Source: Scatocola faecipullorum
GTDB taxonomy: Bacteria > Pseudomonadota > Alphaproteobacteria > RF32 > CAG-239
Reading direction: 5' to 3'
DNA length: 64,000 nucleotides
Assembly: GCA_018714685.1 (NCBI GenBank)
Contig: DVNC01000021.1
Span: 62,001-126,000, forward strand
Part shown: positions 43,418 through 51,885 of the stretch, piece by piece
Layout: each line of letters starts with the position of its first letter
How positions within the stretch are numbered: the first letter of the stretch is position 1
Program-made: the position numbers and the translations under genes
The notes under the pieces: generated by a model
Database searches by the model: none
What the model saw: only the letters and a program-made list of their open reading frames with translations
What the model was told of the DNA's origin: nothing

Positions 43418-45538
43418 ATGATCGATTTTAAAGTTGTCCGCAAGGAAATGGAATGGGGCGGACGCAAGTTGGTATTGGAAACGGGTAAGTTAGCACGCCA
43501 GGCGCAGGGCGCGGTTGTGGTTACCTATGGCGAAACAGAAGTAATTGCAACGGTATGTGCAGCAAAAGAGGCAAAGGCTGATCAGGATTTCTTTCCTTTG
43601 ACTGTCAATTATCAGGAAAAATACTATGCAACGGGTAAAGTTCCCGGCGGTTTTATGAAACGCGAAGGCAAACCCAGCGAGCGCGAAGTTTTGCTTTCCC
43701 GTTTGATTGACCGTCCGATCCGTCCGCTGTTTCCCGATGCTTTCAAAAATGAAGTTCAGGTTATCTGCACGGTTTTGTCGCATGACCAAAACACCGATTC
43801 AGACATTCCGGCGATGATTGCCGCTTCTGCCGCTTTGAGCATTTCCGGCATTCCGTTTTTGGGGCCGATTGCTTCTGCCAAAGTCGGTTACAAAGACGGA
43901 AATTATATTTTGAACCCGACGGTTTCCCAGATTAAAGAGTCTGATTTGGAACTGGTTGTGGCCGGTACCAAGGAAGGCGTGCTGATGGTTGAGTCCGAGG
44001 CGCAGGAACTTTCCGAAGAGACGATGCTCGGTGCCGTTATGTTCGGTTTTGAAAACTTTCAGCCGGTTATTAAACTGATTGAAGAGTTGAAAGCCGAAGC
44101 CGGTAAAGAAGCTTGGGAAGCTCCGGTCTTTCCGCCGGAATTTGACGAGCTTTACAAAAAGCTGGCCGACGGTTATACCGCAGAGTTTGAAGCCGCTTTC
44201 AAAGAGACCGACAAGCTGAAACGCGGTGATTTGATTGCTGCCGCTTCGGAAAAATTCAAAGCGACTTTGGATCCGGAAAACGAGTTTGAACAGCGTTATG
44301 CTCAAGATGCGATTGAAAAGCTGATGCATCATGTTATGCGCGAAAGCGTTTTGACGACCGGACACCGTATTGACGGCCGCGATACCAAAACCGTACGCCC
44401 GATTCAGTGCGAAGTTGACGTTTTGCCGATGGCACACGGTTCGGCTATTTTCACCCGCGGCGAAACCCAGGCTCTGGTGGTTACCACATTGGGAACCGGC
44501 GAAGATGCGCAGATTGTTGACGGTTTGATGGACGAGTATAAAGAAGACTTTATGCTGAACTATAACTTCCCGCCGTTTTCCGTCGGCGAGTGCGGCCGTA
44601 TCGGCAGCCCGGGACGTCGTGAAATCGGTCACGGAAAATTGGCCTGGCGTGCGGTTCATCCGATGCTGCCGAAAGACAAGGACAGTTTCCCTTATACCAT
44701 TCGCGTAGTTTCGGAAATTATGGAATCGAACGGTTCGTCTTCAATGGCTACCGTTTGCGGAACGACCATGTCGTTAATGGCCGCCGGCGTACCGATGGCC
44801 AAACCGGTTGCCGGTATTGCCATGGGGCTGATTAAGGAAGATGACGGCCGGGTTGCCATTCTGACCGATATTCTCGGTGATGAAGACCATCTGGGCGACA
44901 TGGACTTTAAGGTTGCCGGTACTAGAGACGGCGTTACCGCTTTGCAGATGGATATTAAAATCACTTCCATTACCAAAGAAATTATGGAAAAGGCTTTGGC
45001 TCAGGCTCATGAAGGCCGTATCCATATTCTGGGTGAAATGGCTAAAGCAATTGAGGCGCCGCGTCCGCATGTTTCTGACAAGGCTCCGCGAATTATCGCG
45101 ATTAAAATTCCGGTTGATAAAATCCGTGAAGTTATCGGTTCCGGCGGTAAGGTTATTCGTGAAATTACCGAGAAAACCAATTCCAAAATCGATATTTCCG
45201 ATGACGGCATTATCCGTATTGCCACTTTGAAAAAAGAAGACGGCGATGCCGCTTTGGAATGGATTATGGGCATTGTGGCCGAACCGGAAGAAGGCAAAAT
45301 CTATAAAGGTGTCATTACCAAAATTATGGATTTCGGCGCATTTGTTCGTTTCTTGGGAACGACTGAGGGTCTGGTCCACATTTCCGAAGTCAAAAATGAA
45401 CGAATCGCTTCGGTTTCCGACTTCTATAAAGAAGGCGATACCATGTGGGTTAAATGCATCGGCCAGGATAACCGGGGCAAGATTAAACTCTCGGCCAAGA
45501 GAGTTAATCAGGAAACCGGCGAAGACCTGGAGAAATAA
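43418..45538 (+). CDS. pnp: Polyribonucleotide nucleotidyltransferase (PNPase)
   Basis: 706-residue phosphorolytic 3'-5' exoribonuclease of the degradosome. It has two RNase PH domains (VVTYGETEVIATVCAAKEA; MAHGSAIFTRGETQALVV), a KH domain (about 555-610, KIREVIGSGGKVIREIT) and an S1 domain (GKIYKGVITKIMDFGAFVRFLG). Start at ATG 43418 with AAAGGAAAG upstream; earlier in-frame starts at 43382 and 43385 lack a ribosome-binding site at suitable spacing. Complete, with its own terminator. Confidence 0.97.
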   Translation: MIDFKVVRKEMEWGGRKLVLETGKLARQAQGAVVVTYGETEVIATVCAAKEAKADQDFFPLTVNYQEKYYATGKVPGGFMKREGKPSEREVLLSRLIDRPIRPLFPDAFKNEVQVICTVLSHDQNTDSDIPAMIAASAALSISGIPFLGPIASAKVGYKDGNYILNPTVSQIKESDLELVVAGTKEGVLMVESEAQELSEETMLGAVMFGFENFQPVIKLIEELKAEAGKEAWEAPVFPPEFDELYKKLADGYTAEFEAAFKETDKLKRGDLIAAASEKFKATLDPENEFEQRYAQDAIEKLMHHVMRESVLTTGHRIDGRDTKTVRPIQCEVDVLPMAHGSAIFTRGETQALVVTTLGTGEDAQIVDGLMDEYKEDFMLNYNFPPFSVGECGRIGSPGRREIGHGKLAWRAVHPMLPKDKDSFPYTIRVVSEIMESNGSSSMATVCGTTMSLMAAGVPMAKPVAGIAMGLIKEDDGRVAILTDILGDEDHLGDMDFKVAGTRDGVTALQMDIKITSITKEIMEKALAQAHEGRIHILGEMAKAIEAPRPHVSDKAPRIIAIKIPVDKIREVIGSGGKVIREITEKTNSKIDISDDGIIRIATLKKEDGDAALEWIMGIVAEPEEGKIYKGVITKIMDFGAFVRFLGTTEGLVHISEVKNERIASVSDFYKEGDTMWVKCIGQDNRGKIKLSAKRVNQETGEDLEK

Positions 45539-45557
45539 CCGGCTGCTAACGAAAATA

Positions 45558-45589
45558 AAAAAGGTTTGGATTTCCAAACCTTTTTTTTA
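45558..45589 (+). terminator. Intrinsic terminator of pnp
   Basis: AAAAAAGGTTTGG pairs with CCAAACCTTTTTT around ATTT. Confidence 0.92.
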
Positions 45590-45655
45590 TTTGACGTCAG
45601 AAAGGTCCGGGATTATAAAAAGAGTAAATTTTAATTACTGTTTAAATTTATTTTT

Positions 45656-46180
45656 ATGAAAGATTATTGGTTATGGATTGGAGGAACAATGATTTTCCTC
45701 AATTTTGCGAACTTTTTGTATGCCGAATTCCGAATTTCGGTGATGAGTATTGCCAAACAGCGTCTTTGGGCGTTTTATGTGATGCTGACGCTGATGTTTG
45801 AAGCCTTTATCGGAGTGCTGTCGGTTTTTGAATTATTGTCGGAACGGCCCGATAAATATCTCTGGCTGATTACAGGCGGGGCAAGCGTTGTTTTTTCGTG
45901 CTTTTCGATAATCGTTTTGCGTCAGCAGTTTGTCAGGGCCCTGGAAGGCGGCGTTTATACATTTAAAATTACGGACAAGAGCTATCGTCCGACCCGGCTG
46001 TTTGGCGAATTTGACACGGCGGTCAGCCGCAGACCGCTGTCGGCGGAGTTGGATGTGAAAAACAAAGACCGTTACAAAATCGGAGATACGTTGTCGGTGG
46101 CGGTCAGTTATTGTTCTTATGATCCGTTCGATTTTTTCGGCCTGACGGAAAGTACGATAATCGTCGTTCCTTACGGCTGA
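45656..46180 (+). CDS. Small membrane protein of unknown function
   Basis: 174 residues. About three hydrophobic helices fill the first 90 residues (IGGTMIFLNFANFLYAEF; FYVMLTLMFEAFIGVLSVF; WLITGGASVVFSCFSIIVL). A soluble beta-rich tail follows (about 100-174: GVYTFKITDKSYRPTRLFG, YKIGDTLSVAVSY). I recognise no family. The start codon has no Shine-Dalgarno sequence. It is the first of three small genes between pnp and rplY, each with its own spacing, and is followed by a terminator. Confidence 0.6.
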   Translation: MKDYWLWIGGTMIFLNFANFLYAEFRISVMSIAKQRLWAFYVMLTLMFEAFIGVLSVFELLSERPDKYLWLITGGASVVFSCFSIIVLRQQFVRALEGGVYTFKITDKSYRPTRLFGEFDTAVSRRPLSAELDVKNKDRYKIGDTLSVAVSYCSYDPFDFFGLTESTIIVVPYG

Positions 46181-46188
46181 CATTTTGC

Positions 46189-46222
46189 AAAAACCTCCCC
46201 GTCTGCGGCGGAGGTTTTTGCT
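46189..46222 (+). terminator. Intrinsic terminator
   Basis: AAAAACCTCC pairs with GGAGGTTTTT around CCGTCTGCGGC. Confidence 0.88.
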
Positions 46223-46308
46223 TGTTTAATTGACAATGCGTTTCTAATGTTTATAATAACGGCAAAATCATTTATTTTCTGAATTATTAATCTTAAAAAC
46301 TATAAACT

Positions 46309-46821
46309 ATGAAACTTGTTGTTTTAATGTATGTCTTGCTGGCTTTTTTTATGGTGAGATATGCGAACAAGCTTTGGGCCTTTAAAGCAATGTCCCGCCT
46401 GCAGGATATTCAGATGCAGATTATGCTATTCGGATTGTGGGTTGTTGTTATGCTCTATTCGCAGCAGTTGTCGGCTTGGCCGGGGTTGTTCTGTTTTGCC
46501 GCGGCGGCAGTCTATAAATTCTGGATAGATATCCGTTTGTGGCGGCGGGCAAAAAGCGGGCTCCGTTATCCTTGTCTTTTGCTGCAGAAAGGCGACGGTA
46601 TTGTCAGAGGGATGATGGTGACACATGTCAGCAACATTCCGGTTATTGCGGTGCAGATGCTGAGCCATTATCCGCAGGAAGGCGAATATTACTGGTGCCG
46701 GGTTGTTCGGTATTCGTTTTGGTCCGCCCGGGTGGAAGTAGAGCTTTTGGAAAAAATGGACTGGGGAGAAAAGGAAAAGTTTCTGGTCAGCCGAAAGCTG
46801 AGAAATCTGGGGCTGGCTTAG
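46309..46821 (+). CDS. Small membrane protein of unknown function
   Basis: 170 residues. An N-terminal helix (VVLMYVLLAFFMV) is followed by one or two more hydrophobic stretches (about 37-75) and a soluble C-terminal half with GIVRGMMVTHVSNIPVIAV and a basic end. The layout (membrane N-half, beta-rich soluble C-half) resembles the preceding gene, but I see no clear homology. There is no Shine-Dalgarno sequence (AAACTATAAACTATG). No family recognised. Confidence 0.55.
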   Translation: MKLVVLMYVLLAFFMVRYANKLWAFKAMSRLQDIQMQIMLFGLWVVVMLYSQQLSAWPGLFCFAAAAVYKFWIDIRLWRRAKSGLRYPCLLLQKGDGIVRGMMVTHVSNIPVIAVQMLSHYPQEGEYYWCRVVRYSFWSARVEVELLEKMDWGEKEKFLVSRKLRNLGLA

Positions 46822-46847
46822 TTTGTTAATCTTCAAAAAACATAGTT

Positions 46848-47150
46848 ATGGAAATGATTATTATGCTTGCGGTTATTGCCGCATTGATTGCTTTGGTGTA
46901 TTGGAAAAATGTTAAAAACGACGTTTCCGTTTCTGCCGGGCAAAGACCCGAAGAGCAGGAAGTTACGGCCAAACTGGATTATTTTTCCGAAGCGACCGGC
47001 TGGCATGCCACGTTTTATAACGGCAGCGTTTTGTGCCACGGCGTTTTTGTTAATTTGAGTGAAGGACAAGGCCGCTCCGGCGTGTCGCTTCCTGCGGTCG
47101 TCGTGGGGAAGCCGGAAGGAGATCGGGAGTTTTATTCTTTGCGCGCCTGA
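46848..47150 (+). CDS. Small membrane-anchored protein of unknown function
   Basis: 100 residues. One N-terminal transmembrane helix (MIIMLAVIAALIALVYW) is followed by a soluble domain of about 75 residues (VTAKLDYFSEATGWHATFYNG, SLPAVVVGKPEGD). It is 26 bases after the previous gene and probably co-transcribed with it. No Shine-Dalgarno sequence is seen. A strong terminator follows. Function unknown. Confidence 0.55.
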   Translation: MEMIIMLAVIAALIALVYWKNVKNDVSVSAGQRPEEQEVTAKLDYFSEATGWHATFYNGSVLCHGVFVNLSEGQGRSGVSLPAVVVGKPEGDREFYSLRA

Positions 47151-47152
47151 AA

Positions 47153-47184
47153 AGAGGGGAGGTTTTCTCCCCTCTTCGGTTTTT
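47153..47184 (+). terminator. Intrinsic terminator
   Basis: AGAGGGGAG pairs with CTCCCCTCT around GTTTT, followed by TCGGTTTTT. Confidence 0.85.
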
Positions 47185-47194
47185 AAAAAAGCGC

Positions 47195-47260
47195 TTGAAA
47201 TATCTGAAATAAAGTTGTAAAAGCATTCTTACCTGTGCAACACCCCTGGAGGTGCACAGG
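47195..47260 (+). promoter_or_regulatory. rplY promoter and leader hairpin
   Basis: TTGAAA at 47195-47200, a 17-base spacer and TAAAAG at 47218-47223 form a plausible promoter. CCTGTGCA (47232-47239) then pairs with TGCACAGG (47253-47260), a strong hairpin ending 31 bases before rplY. It could be a regulatory leader. No known motif was matched. Confidence 0.45.
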
Positions 47261-47291
47261 GATTTGTTTAATTTATTTAAGGAATACAAAG

Positions 47292-47582
47292 ATGGCAGAT
47301 ATTACTTTTGACGCAAAACTGCGTGAAAAAGCAGGTAAGGGGGCAGCTCGTGCATGTCGTCGTGAAGGCCGCGTTCCCGCGGTTATTTATGGCGGTAACA
47401 AAGAAGCCCTGATGATCAGCTTGGATCCGGTTCAGCTGGAAAAAGCTTTGGACATGGTCGGTTTCTATGACGCCGATATCGAAATCAATGTTGACGGCAA
47501 AAAACATAAGGTTGTTTGCCAGGATGTTCAGTTTCATCCGGTAAGCGATATGCCGTTGCACGTCGATTTCCTCAGAAAATAG
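47292..47582 (+). CDS. rplY: Large ribosomal subunit protein bL25, short form
   Basis: 96 residues covering only the 5S-rRNA-binding L25 domain (ADITFDAKLREKAGKGAARAC, RREGRVPAVIYGG, KHKVVCQDVQFHPVSDMPLHVDFLR). Many alphaproteobacteria have a longer CTC-type protein with a second beta domain. Here the protein ends at the L25 domain with no sign of a frameshift, so the short form appears genuine. AAGGA precedes ATG 47292. The stop is embedded in a palindromic element; pth follows. Confidence 0.92.
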   Translation: MADITFDAKLREKAGKGAARACRREGRVPAVIYGGNKEALMISLDPVQLEKALDMVGFYDADIEINVDGKKHKVVCQDVQFHPVSDMPLHVDFLRK

Positions 47583-47702
47583 TTTTATAGACTATCTAAG
47601 GCGATTTTACGCGGACTCAAAATTTACGTACTTCTTGTGCGCTGAAATTTTTCTTGCCGTTAGAAATCGCCTTATTTATGTCTCTAAAACCGTTTTTTCA
47701 AA
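47573..47702. repeat. Stop-codon-anchored palindromic element, rplY copy
   Basis: GTTTTATAGAC, starting at the rplY stop (47580-47582), pairs with GTCTCTAAAAC ending at 47690. The inner pairs are AAGGCGATTT/AAATCGCCTT and CAAAATTT/AAATTTTT. The core is ACGTACTTCTTGTGCG. Weaker pairing (GAAAA/TTTTC) extends the arms outward on both sides. Confidence 0.82.
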
Positions 47703-47714
47703 TAGGGAGAGAAA

Positions 47715-48302
47715 ATGTTTTTAATTGTCGGTTTGGGTAATCCCGGGGCAGAATATGCCAAGACCCGTCATAATGTCGGTTTTATGGTGGCGGACGCCAT
47801 TCATGACAAGTATGGTTTTGCGCCTTATAAGGCAAAGTTTGACGGTTTGATCAGCGAGGGAAAAATTGACGGTGAGAAAGTTTATTTGCTTAAACCGCAG
47901 ACTTATATGAACCTTTCCGGCAATTCGGTGGTCAAAGCGGCTGCCTTTTATAAAATTCTGCCGCAGAATATTGTCGTTATCCATGATGACATGGATTTGA
48001 AAATTACTCAGATAAAGGCCAAGCTCGGCGGCGGTGCCGGCGGGCATAACGGTTTGAAAAGCATTGATGCGGCGATTGGTCCGAATTATAACCGTGTTCG
48101 TCTGGGCATCGGTCATCCGGATAACGGTTTGCCGCCGTCTGCGGTGGTTAATCATGTTTTGGCGGGTTTTTCAAAAGCCGATCAGGCGGTTTTGGAGCAT
48201 AATATTTTATTGGTAACCGAGAATATCGGCCTGCTTTTGAAGGACGGTGTCGCCGCCTTTTCAAATCGAATCGGAAATCTGAATAAATCTACCCTGAAAT
48301 AG
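47715..48302 (+). CDS. pth: Peptidyl-tRNA hydrolase
   Basis: 195-residue Pth, recycling peptidyl-tRNAs released from ribosomes. Motifs are VGLGNPGAEYAKTRHNVGF with catalytic H19, LLKPQTYMNLSG, VIHDDMDL and GGGAGGHNGLKSI. GGGAGAG lies before the ATG. It is in the order rplY-pth, usual in proteobacteria, but the next usual partner, ychF, is pushed away by two glycosyltransferase genes. Confidence 0.96.
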   Translation: MFLIVGLGNPGAEYAKTRHNVGFMVADAIHDKYGFAPYKAKFDGLISEGKIDGEKVYLLKPQTYMNLSGNSVVKAAAFYKILPQNIVVIHDDMDLKITQIKAKLGGGAGGHNGLKSIDAAIGPNYNRVRLGIGHPDNGLPPSAVVNHVLAGFSKADQAVLEHNILLVTENIGLLLKDGVAAFSNRIGNLNKSTLK

Positions 48303-48368
48303 TTGACTTTTCTCCTGCCAGCTAATAGCCTGAACAGGCAATTTTGCAATTAAACAGGGAGAATAATC

Positions 48369-49373
48369 ATGGAAAAACAGCCGAAAGTATCGGTTATTAT
48401 TCCGGTTTATAATGTTGAACAATATCTTTCCCGATGTTTGGACAGCGTTATCAGCCAGAATTTTAACGATATGGAAATTATTTGTATCAATGACGGTTCG
48501 AAAGATGCTTCTCTGCGAATTCTGGAAGAATATGCCGGCAAAGACAGCCGGATTGTTATTATAGACAAGAAAAATGCAGGAGTTTCGGCCGCCCGGAATG
48601 ACGGAATTGCCGCCGCAAAAGGTGAATATCTCGCGTTTTTGGACGGGGATGACTTTTGGGAGGCGGATTGTCTGGCAAAGATTTATCAGGAAGCCAAGCA
48701 TAATCATTCCGATATCGTGATTTTTGCGCATAATCTATGGGAAAATGATCAAAAGATTATCTGGGATAATCCCTTGCTTGAAGGTATTTGCGGGGAAATG
48801 GATTTAAATGACGAAGCTGCCATTTATGCTTTTTCTGCGGTTATCTGGAATAAACTGTATCGCAGGGATTTTATTCTGGCTAATGACATTGTTTTTCCCG
48901 TCGGGATTAAAATTGCCGAAGATACGATTTTCAGTATGGTTTGTTATTTTAGCAAACCTGTCTGCCGGTATATTCCCGAGCATTTCTATAATTACCGGAT
49001 GAATCGGAAAGATTCTGCAACAGCTGATTTGGGCTGTGTTCAAGGAGAAGTTGTTGCTTTTAAATATTTGGAGAAAATGCCGATTTATCAGTGTCAGCCT
49101 CAGACGGTTAAGTTGAAAATTGTTCATAAGTTTCTGAGCGGTTTGGAAGGGCATCTTAATCGTTTTGCTCTATGGGGCAATGAAGAATATATGAAAATCA
49201 GAGATGATTTTGTTGCTTATCTGAAAAAAGCTTATGGTTCTTCGGTTATAGAGAAAATGACGCATTTTAAGAAGCTGAAACCGGCAGAGAAAATTTTCAG
49301 CGTCAAAAATTCTCACTGCAAGAAGTTTAAAATTATTCGTTTTCTGGGGCTGACGTTTAAAATAAAAAGATAG
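48369..49373 (+). CDS. Family 2 glycosyltransferase
   Basis: 334-residue GT-A fold enzyme transferring a sugar from a nucleotide-sugar donor. KVSVIIPVYNVEQYLSRCLD, IICINDGSKD and the metal-binding YLAFLDGDDFW are visible, followed by an acceptor-side domain with WNKLYRRDF. The C-terminal KIIRFLGLTFKIKR is common in capsule- and LPS-type GT2 proteins. CAGGGAG before the ATG could pair with upstream TTCTCCTG. A second GT2 gene follows; the two share domain order. Acceptor unknown. Confidence 0.88.
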   Translation: MEKQPKVSVIIPVYNVEQYLSRCLDSVISQNFNDMEIICINDGSKDASLRILEEYAGKDSRIVIIDKKNAGVSAARNDGIAAAKGEYLAFLDGDDFWEADCLAKIYQEAKHNHSDIVIFAHNLWENDQKIIWDNPLLEGICGEMDLNDEAAIYAFSAVIWNKLYRRDFILANDIVFPVGIKIAEDTIFSMVCYFSKPVCRYIPEHFYNYRMNRKDSATADLGCVQGEVVAFKYLEKMPIYQCQPQTVKLKIVHKFLSGLEGHLNRFALWGNEEYMKIRDDFVAYLKKAYGSSVIEKMTHFKKLKPAEKIFSVKNSHCKKFKIIRFLGLTFKIKR

Positions 49374-49479
49374 CTCCGGCAGTTTTGCGGCGTTTGGCGC
49401 GGCAGGCGATTTATGCGGTTTCGGACAAAATAAACCGAAACAACAATAAAAGGTTTTAATTTAAAATAATTTAGTTATT

Positions 49480-49511
49480 ATCTCCTCTACAGAGTCTTGT
49501 TCCGAGGAGAT
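49480..49511 (+). promoter_or_regulatory. Hairpin covering the ribosome-binding site of the second GT2 gene
   Basis: ATCTCCTC (49480-49487) is perfectly complementary to GAGGAGAT (49504-49511), which contains the Shine-Dalgarno of the ATG at 49516. The loop is 16 bases. Confidence 0.6.
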
Positions 49512-49515
49512 GATT

Positions 49516-50586
49516 ATGTCCCAGCCCTTAGTTTCAGTTATCATTCCCATTTACAAAGTTGAAGAGTTTCTGCCGGATTGTTTGGAATCGGTCATTCATC
49601 AGACATACAGCGATTTGGAAATTATCTGTGTCAATGACGGTTCGCCGGACCGTTGTGAAGACATTCTTAAAGATTATGCCATGCTTGACCGCCGGATTAA
49701 AGTGATTAACAAAGTCAACGGCGGTTTGTCTTCGGCGCGGAATGCCGCTTTGCCGGTTGCTCAGGGGGAATATGTCTTTTTTCTTGATTCCGACGATTGG
49801 CTGAGTTTGGATTGTATTGAAAATTTGGTTAAGGATATGTTGCGGAGCAAGGCCGACATTGCTTGTGTTCATGATATTTTGTCTTATTATCAGCCGAAGC
49901 GAATCGATCGGCAGCGGATGCTTTCCGGGCATGAGTCCGGCACTTTTGAAATTACCAACGAAATACTTAAACAATTGTGGGTGGTGGCCTGGGGAAAGCT
50001 TTACCGCCGCCAGACGCTGCTTGATCTGGGGATGAAGTTTCCCGAGGGATATATTTATGAGGATGAGTATTTTCACCATGTGTTGCTGCCGCACTTGAAA
50101 AAAATCGTCATCAGTGACGGCGGTGCCTATTATTACCGCCAGCGGGACAATTCGATTATGAGCAGCCGAAAACTGCGCAGCGGCAAAGATAATTTGGTTA
50201 TTTTCCAGCGCATTTTTGACTATTATAAAGAGCAGCACTGGTTGGGTAAATTTGATTTGCCGGGGCGTATTTTGGTGACGGGATTTACCAATAACGAAAA
50301 TCCGGCAGCTTATTATGAGCAGGTTAAAGCTTTGCTGCATAAGCTCGGCGTTTCTTATGACGATATGGCCAGGAACGAACTGTTGAAAGGGTTGATGGAA
50401 AGCGCCGATTATAAGAGCTATTGCCGCTGCGAAACCTGTTGCAAGGTTAAAAAAGCGGTCAAAGGGATGCGCAAGTCTCTGTTGCGTTTGAAAATCGGAC
50501 GCAAAACACATATTGCGCTGTTGGGGCTGACGCTGTTTCACAAAGCCAAAGGCGAAAGAACGGTTTTGTTCGGGTTTAAGCTGTAG
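49516..50586 (+). CDS. Family 2 glycosyltransferase
   Basis: 356 residues. GT-A motifs are LVSVIIPIYKVEEFLPDCLE, IICVNDGSPDRC, GGLSSARNAALP and the metal-binding FFLDSDDWLS. WGKLYRRQTL follows in the second half. The C-terminus (KTHIALLGLTLFHK) resembles that of the preceding GT2. I chose the ATG at 49516 because GAGGAG lies six bases upstream; the ATG at 49510 overlaps that site. Probably acts on a surface glycan, although no other glycan gene is in the window. Confidence 0.88.
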   Translation: MSQPLVSVIIPIYKVEEFLPDCLESVIHQTYSDLEIICVNDGSPDRCEDILKDYAMLDRRIKVINKVNGGLSSARNAALPVAQGEYVFFLDSDDWLSLDCIENLVKDMLRSKADIACVHDILSYYQPKRIDRQRMLSGHESGTFEITNEILKQLWVVAWGKLYRRQTLLDLGMKFPEGYIYEDEYFHHVLLPHLKKIVISDGGAYYYRQRDNSIMSSRKLRSGKDNLVIFQRIFDYYKEQHWLGKFDLPGRILVTGFTNNENPAAYYEQVKALLHKLGVSYDDMARNELLKGLMESADYKSYCRCETCCKVKKAVKGMRKSLLRLKIGRKTHIALLGLTLFHKAKGERTVLFGFKL

Positions 50587-50630
50587 AGTGCCAGAATAGG
50601 CTTGAAATCTCTGACTCTATCAGGTATAAG

Positions 50631-50665
50631 ACTCCTTAATTTGAGATTGAAAATTAAGGAGTTTT
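50631..50665 (+). promoter_or_regulatory. Terminator-like hairpin that also covers the ychF ribosome-binding site
   Basis: ACTCCTTAATTT (50631-50642) pairs perfectly with AAATTAAGGAGT (50650-50661), followed by TTTTATT and the ychF ATG at 50670. The right arm is the ychF Shine-Dalgarno (AAGGAG). The structure could end upstream transcription and also hide the ribosome-binding site. Confidence 0.72.
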
Positions 50666-50669
50666 TATT

Positions 50670-51779
50670 ATGGGTTTTAATTGCGGAATCGTCGGTTTGC
50701 CGAATGTGGGAAAATCAACTTTGTTTAATGCCCTGACGCAGACCATTGCAGCGCAGGCGGCCAATTTTCCCTTTTGTACGATTGAGCCGAACACCGGACG
50801 GGTGGCCGTTCCCGATGCCCGGCTGGATAAACTGGCCGAGATTGTCAAACCGCGGATGGTGACTCCGACACAGCTGGAATTTGTCGATATTGCCGGTTTG
50901 GTAAAGGGAGCCTCCAAAGGCGAGGGACTGGGTAATCAGTTTCTGGCCAATATCCGCGAGGTTGATGCGATTATTCACGTTTTACGCTGTTTTGAGAATG
51001 ATAATATTACCCATGTCGAAGGGTCGGTTGACCCTATCCGCGATGCGGAAATCGTTGAAACCGAATTGATGATTGCCGATTTGGAATCACTGGAAAAGCG
51101 TTATGACCAGGTACAGAAAAAAGCCAAAACCGGCGAGAAGGAATATGTGGTGCGTGAGGCGGTCATGCGTCCGGTTATTGAGGCACTGAAGGCCGGAAAA
51201 CCGGCTCGTACCGCTGCGCCGGCGCCAACGGAAAAAGATGCCTGCAAAGAATATAAAATGCTGCAGCTGCTGACGGCCAAGCCGGTTTTGTATGTTTGCA
51301 ACGTTGATGAAGATTCCGCCGCTACGGGCAATAAATTTTCAGATATGGTTATGACCAAAGCTGCTGCCGAAGGGGCGGGTGCGGTTATCATTTCCGCCGA
51401 AATCGAATCGGAAGTGGCGCAGCTGGAATCGGAAGAAGAGAAGAAGGAATTTCTTGCCTCTCTGGGGCTGGAAGAAACCGGTCTGGCAAAAATCATCCGG
51501 GCAGGTTACAAACTTTTGGGGCTGGAAACCTATTTTACCGCCGGGCCGAAAGAAGTGCGTGCCTGGACATTTCTGAAAGGTTCAAAAGCGCCGGTTTGTG
51601 CCGGTATCATTCACTCCGATTTTGAACGCGGTTTTATTCGTGCGGAAACGATTTCATACGATGACTTTGTCAAATACGGTTCCGAACAGGCCTGTAAAGA
51701 TGCCGGTAAAATGCGTTCGGAAGGCAAAGATTATGTTGTAAAAGACGGGGATATGATGAATTTCCTCTTCAATGTTTGA
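50670..51779 (+). CDS. ychF: Redox-regulated ATPase YchF (OLA1 family)
   Basis: 369-residue Obg-related ATPase that binds ribosomes. The P-loop is GLPNVGKST (9-17), switch II is DIAGLVKGASKGEGLGNQFL, and the G4 position is NVDE rather than NKxD, which explains the ATP preference of the family. A coiled-coil insertion (about 130-200) and C-terminal TGS domain (AWTFLKGSKAPVCAGIIHSDFE) are present. The stop codon lies in the first of two palindromic elements. Confidence 0.96.
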   Translation: MGFNCGIVGLPNVGKSTLFNALTQTIAAQAANFPFCTIEPNTGRVAVPDARLDKLAEIVKPRMVTPTQLEFVDIAGLVKGASKGEGLGNQFLANIREVDAIIHVLRCFENDNITHVEGSVDPIRDAEIVETELMIADLESLEKRYDQVQKKAKTGEKEYVVREAVMRPVIEALKAGKPARTAAPAPTEKDACKEYKMLQLLTAKPVLYVCNVDEDSAATGNKFSDMVMTKAAAEGAGAVIISAEIESEVAQLESEEEKKEFLASLGLEETGLAKIIRAGYKLLGLETYFTAGPKEVRAWTFLKGSKAPVCAGIIHSDFERGFIRAETISYDDFVKYGSEQACKDAGKMRSEGKDYVVKDGDMMNFLFNV

Positions 51780-51885
51780 TTTTGCTAAAGGCTTGTCATG
51801 CTTGTAATTTTTTCACTCGTGTAGCTGGATGTACACGTCGTTCAAAAGTTACTTCGCAGCACAAGCCTTTATCAAAATCAACGTT
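51771..51885. repeat. Stop-codon-anchored palindromic element, ychF copy 1
   Basis: AATGTTTGATTTTGCTAAAGG, which contains the ychF stop (51777-51779), pairs with CCTTTATCAAAATCAACGTT. Inner pairs are GCTTGT/ACAAGC and GTAATTTTT/AAAAGTTAC. The apical CGTGTAGCTGGATGTACACG forms its own stem. It is 115 bases long. Confidence 0.85.
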
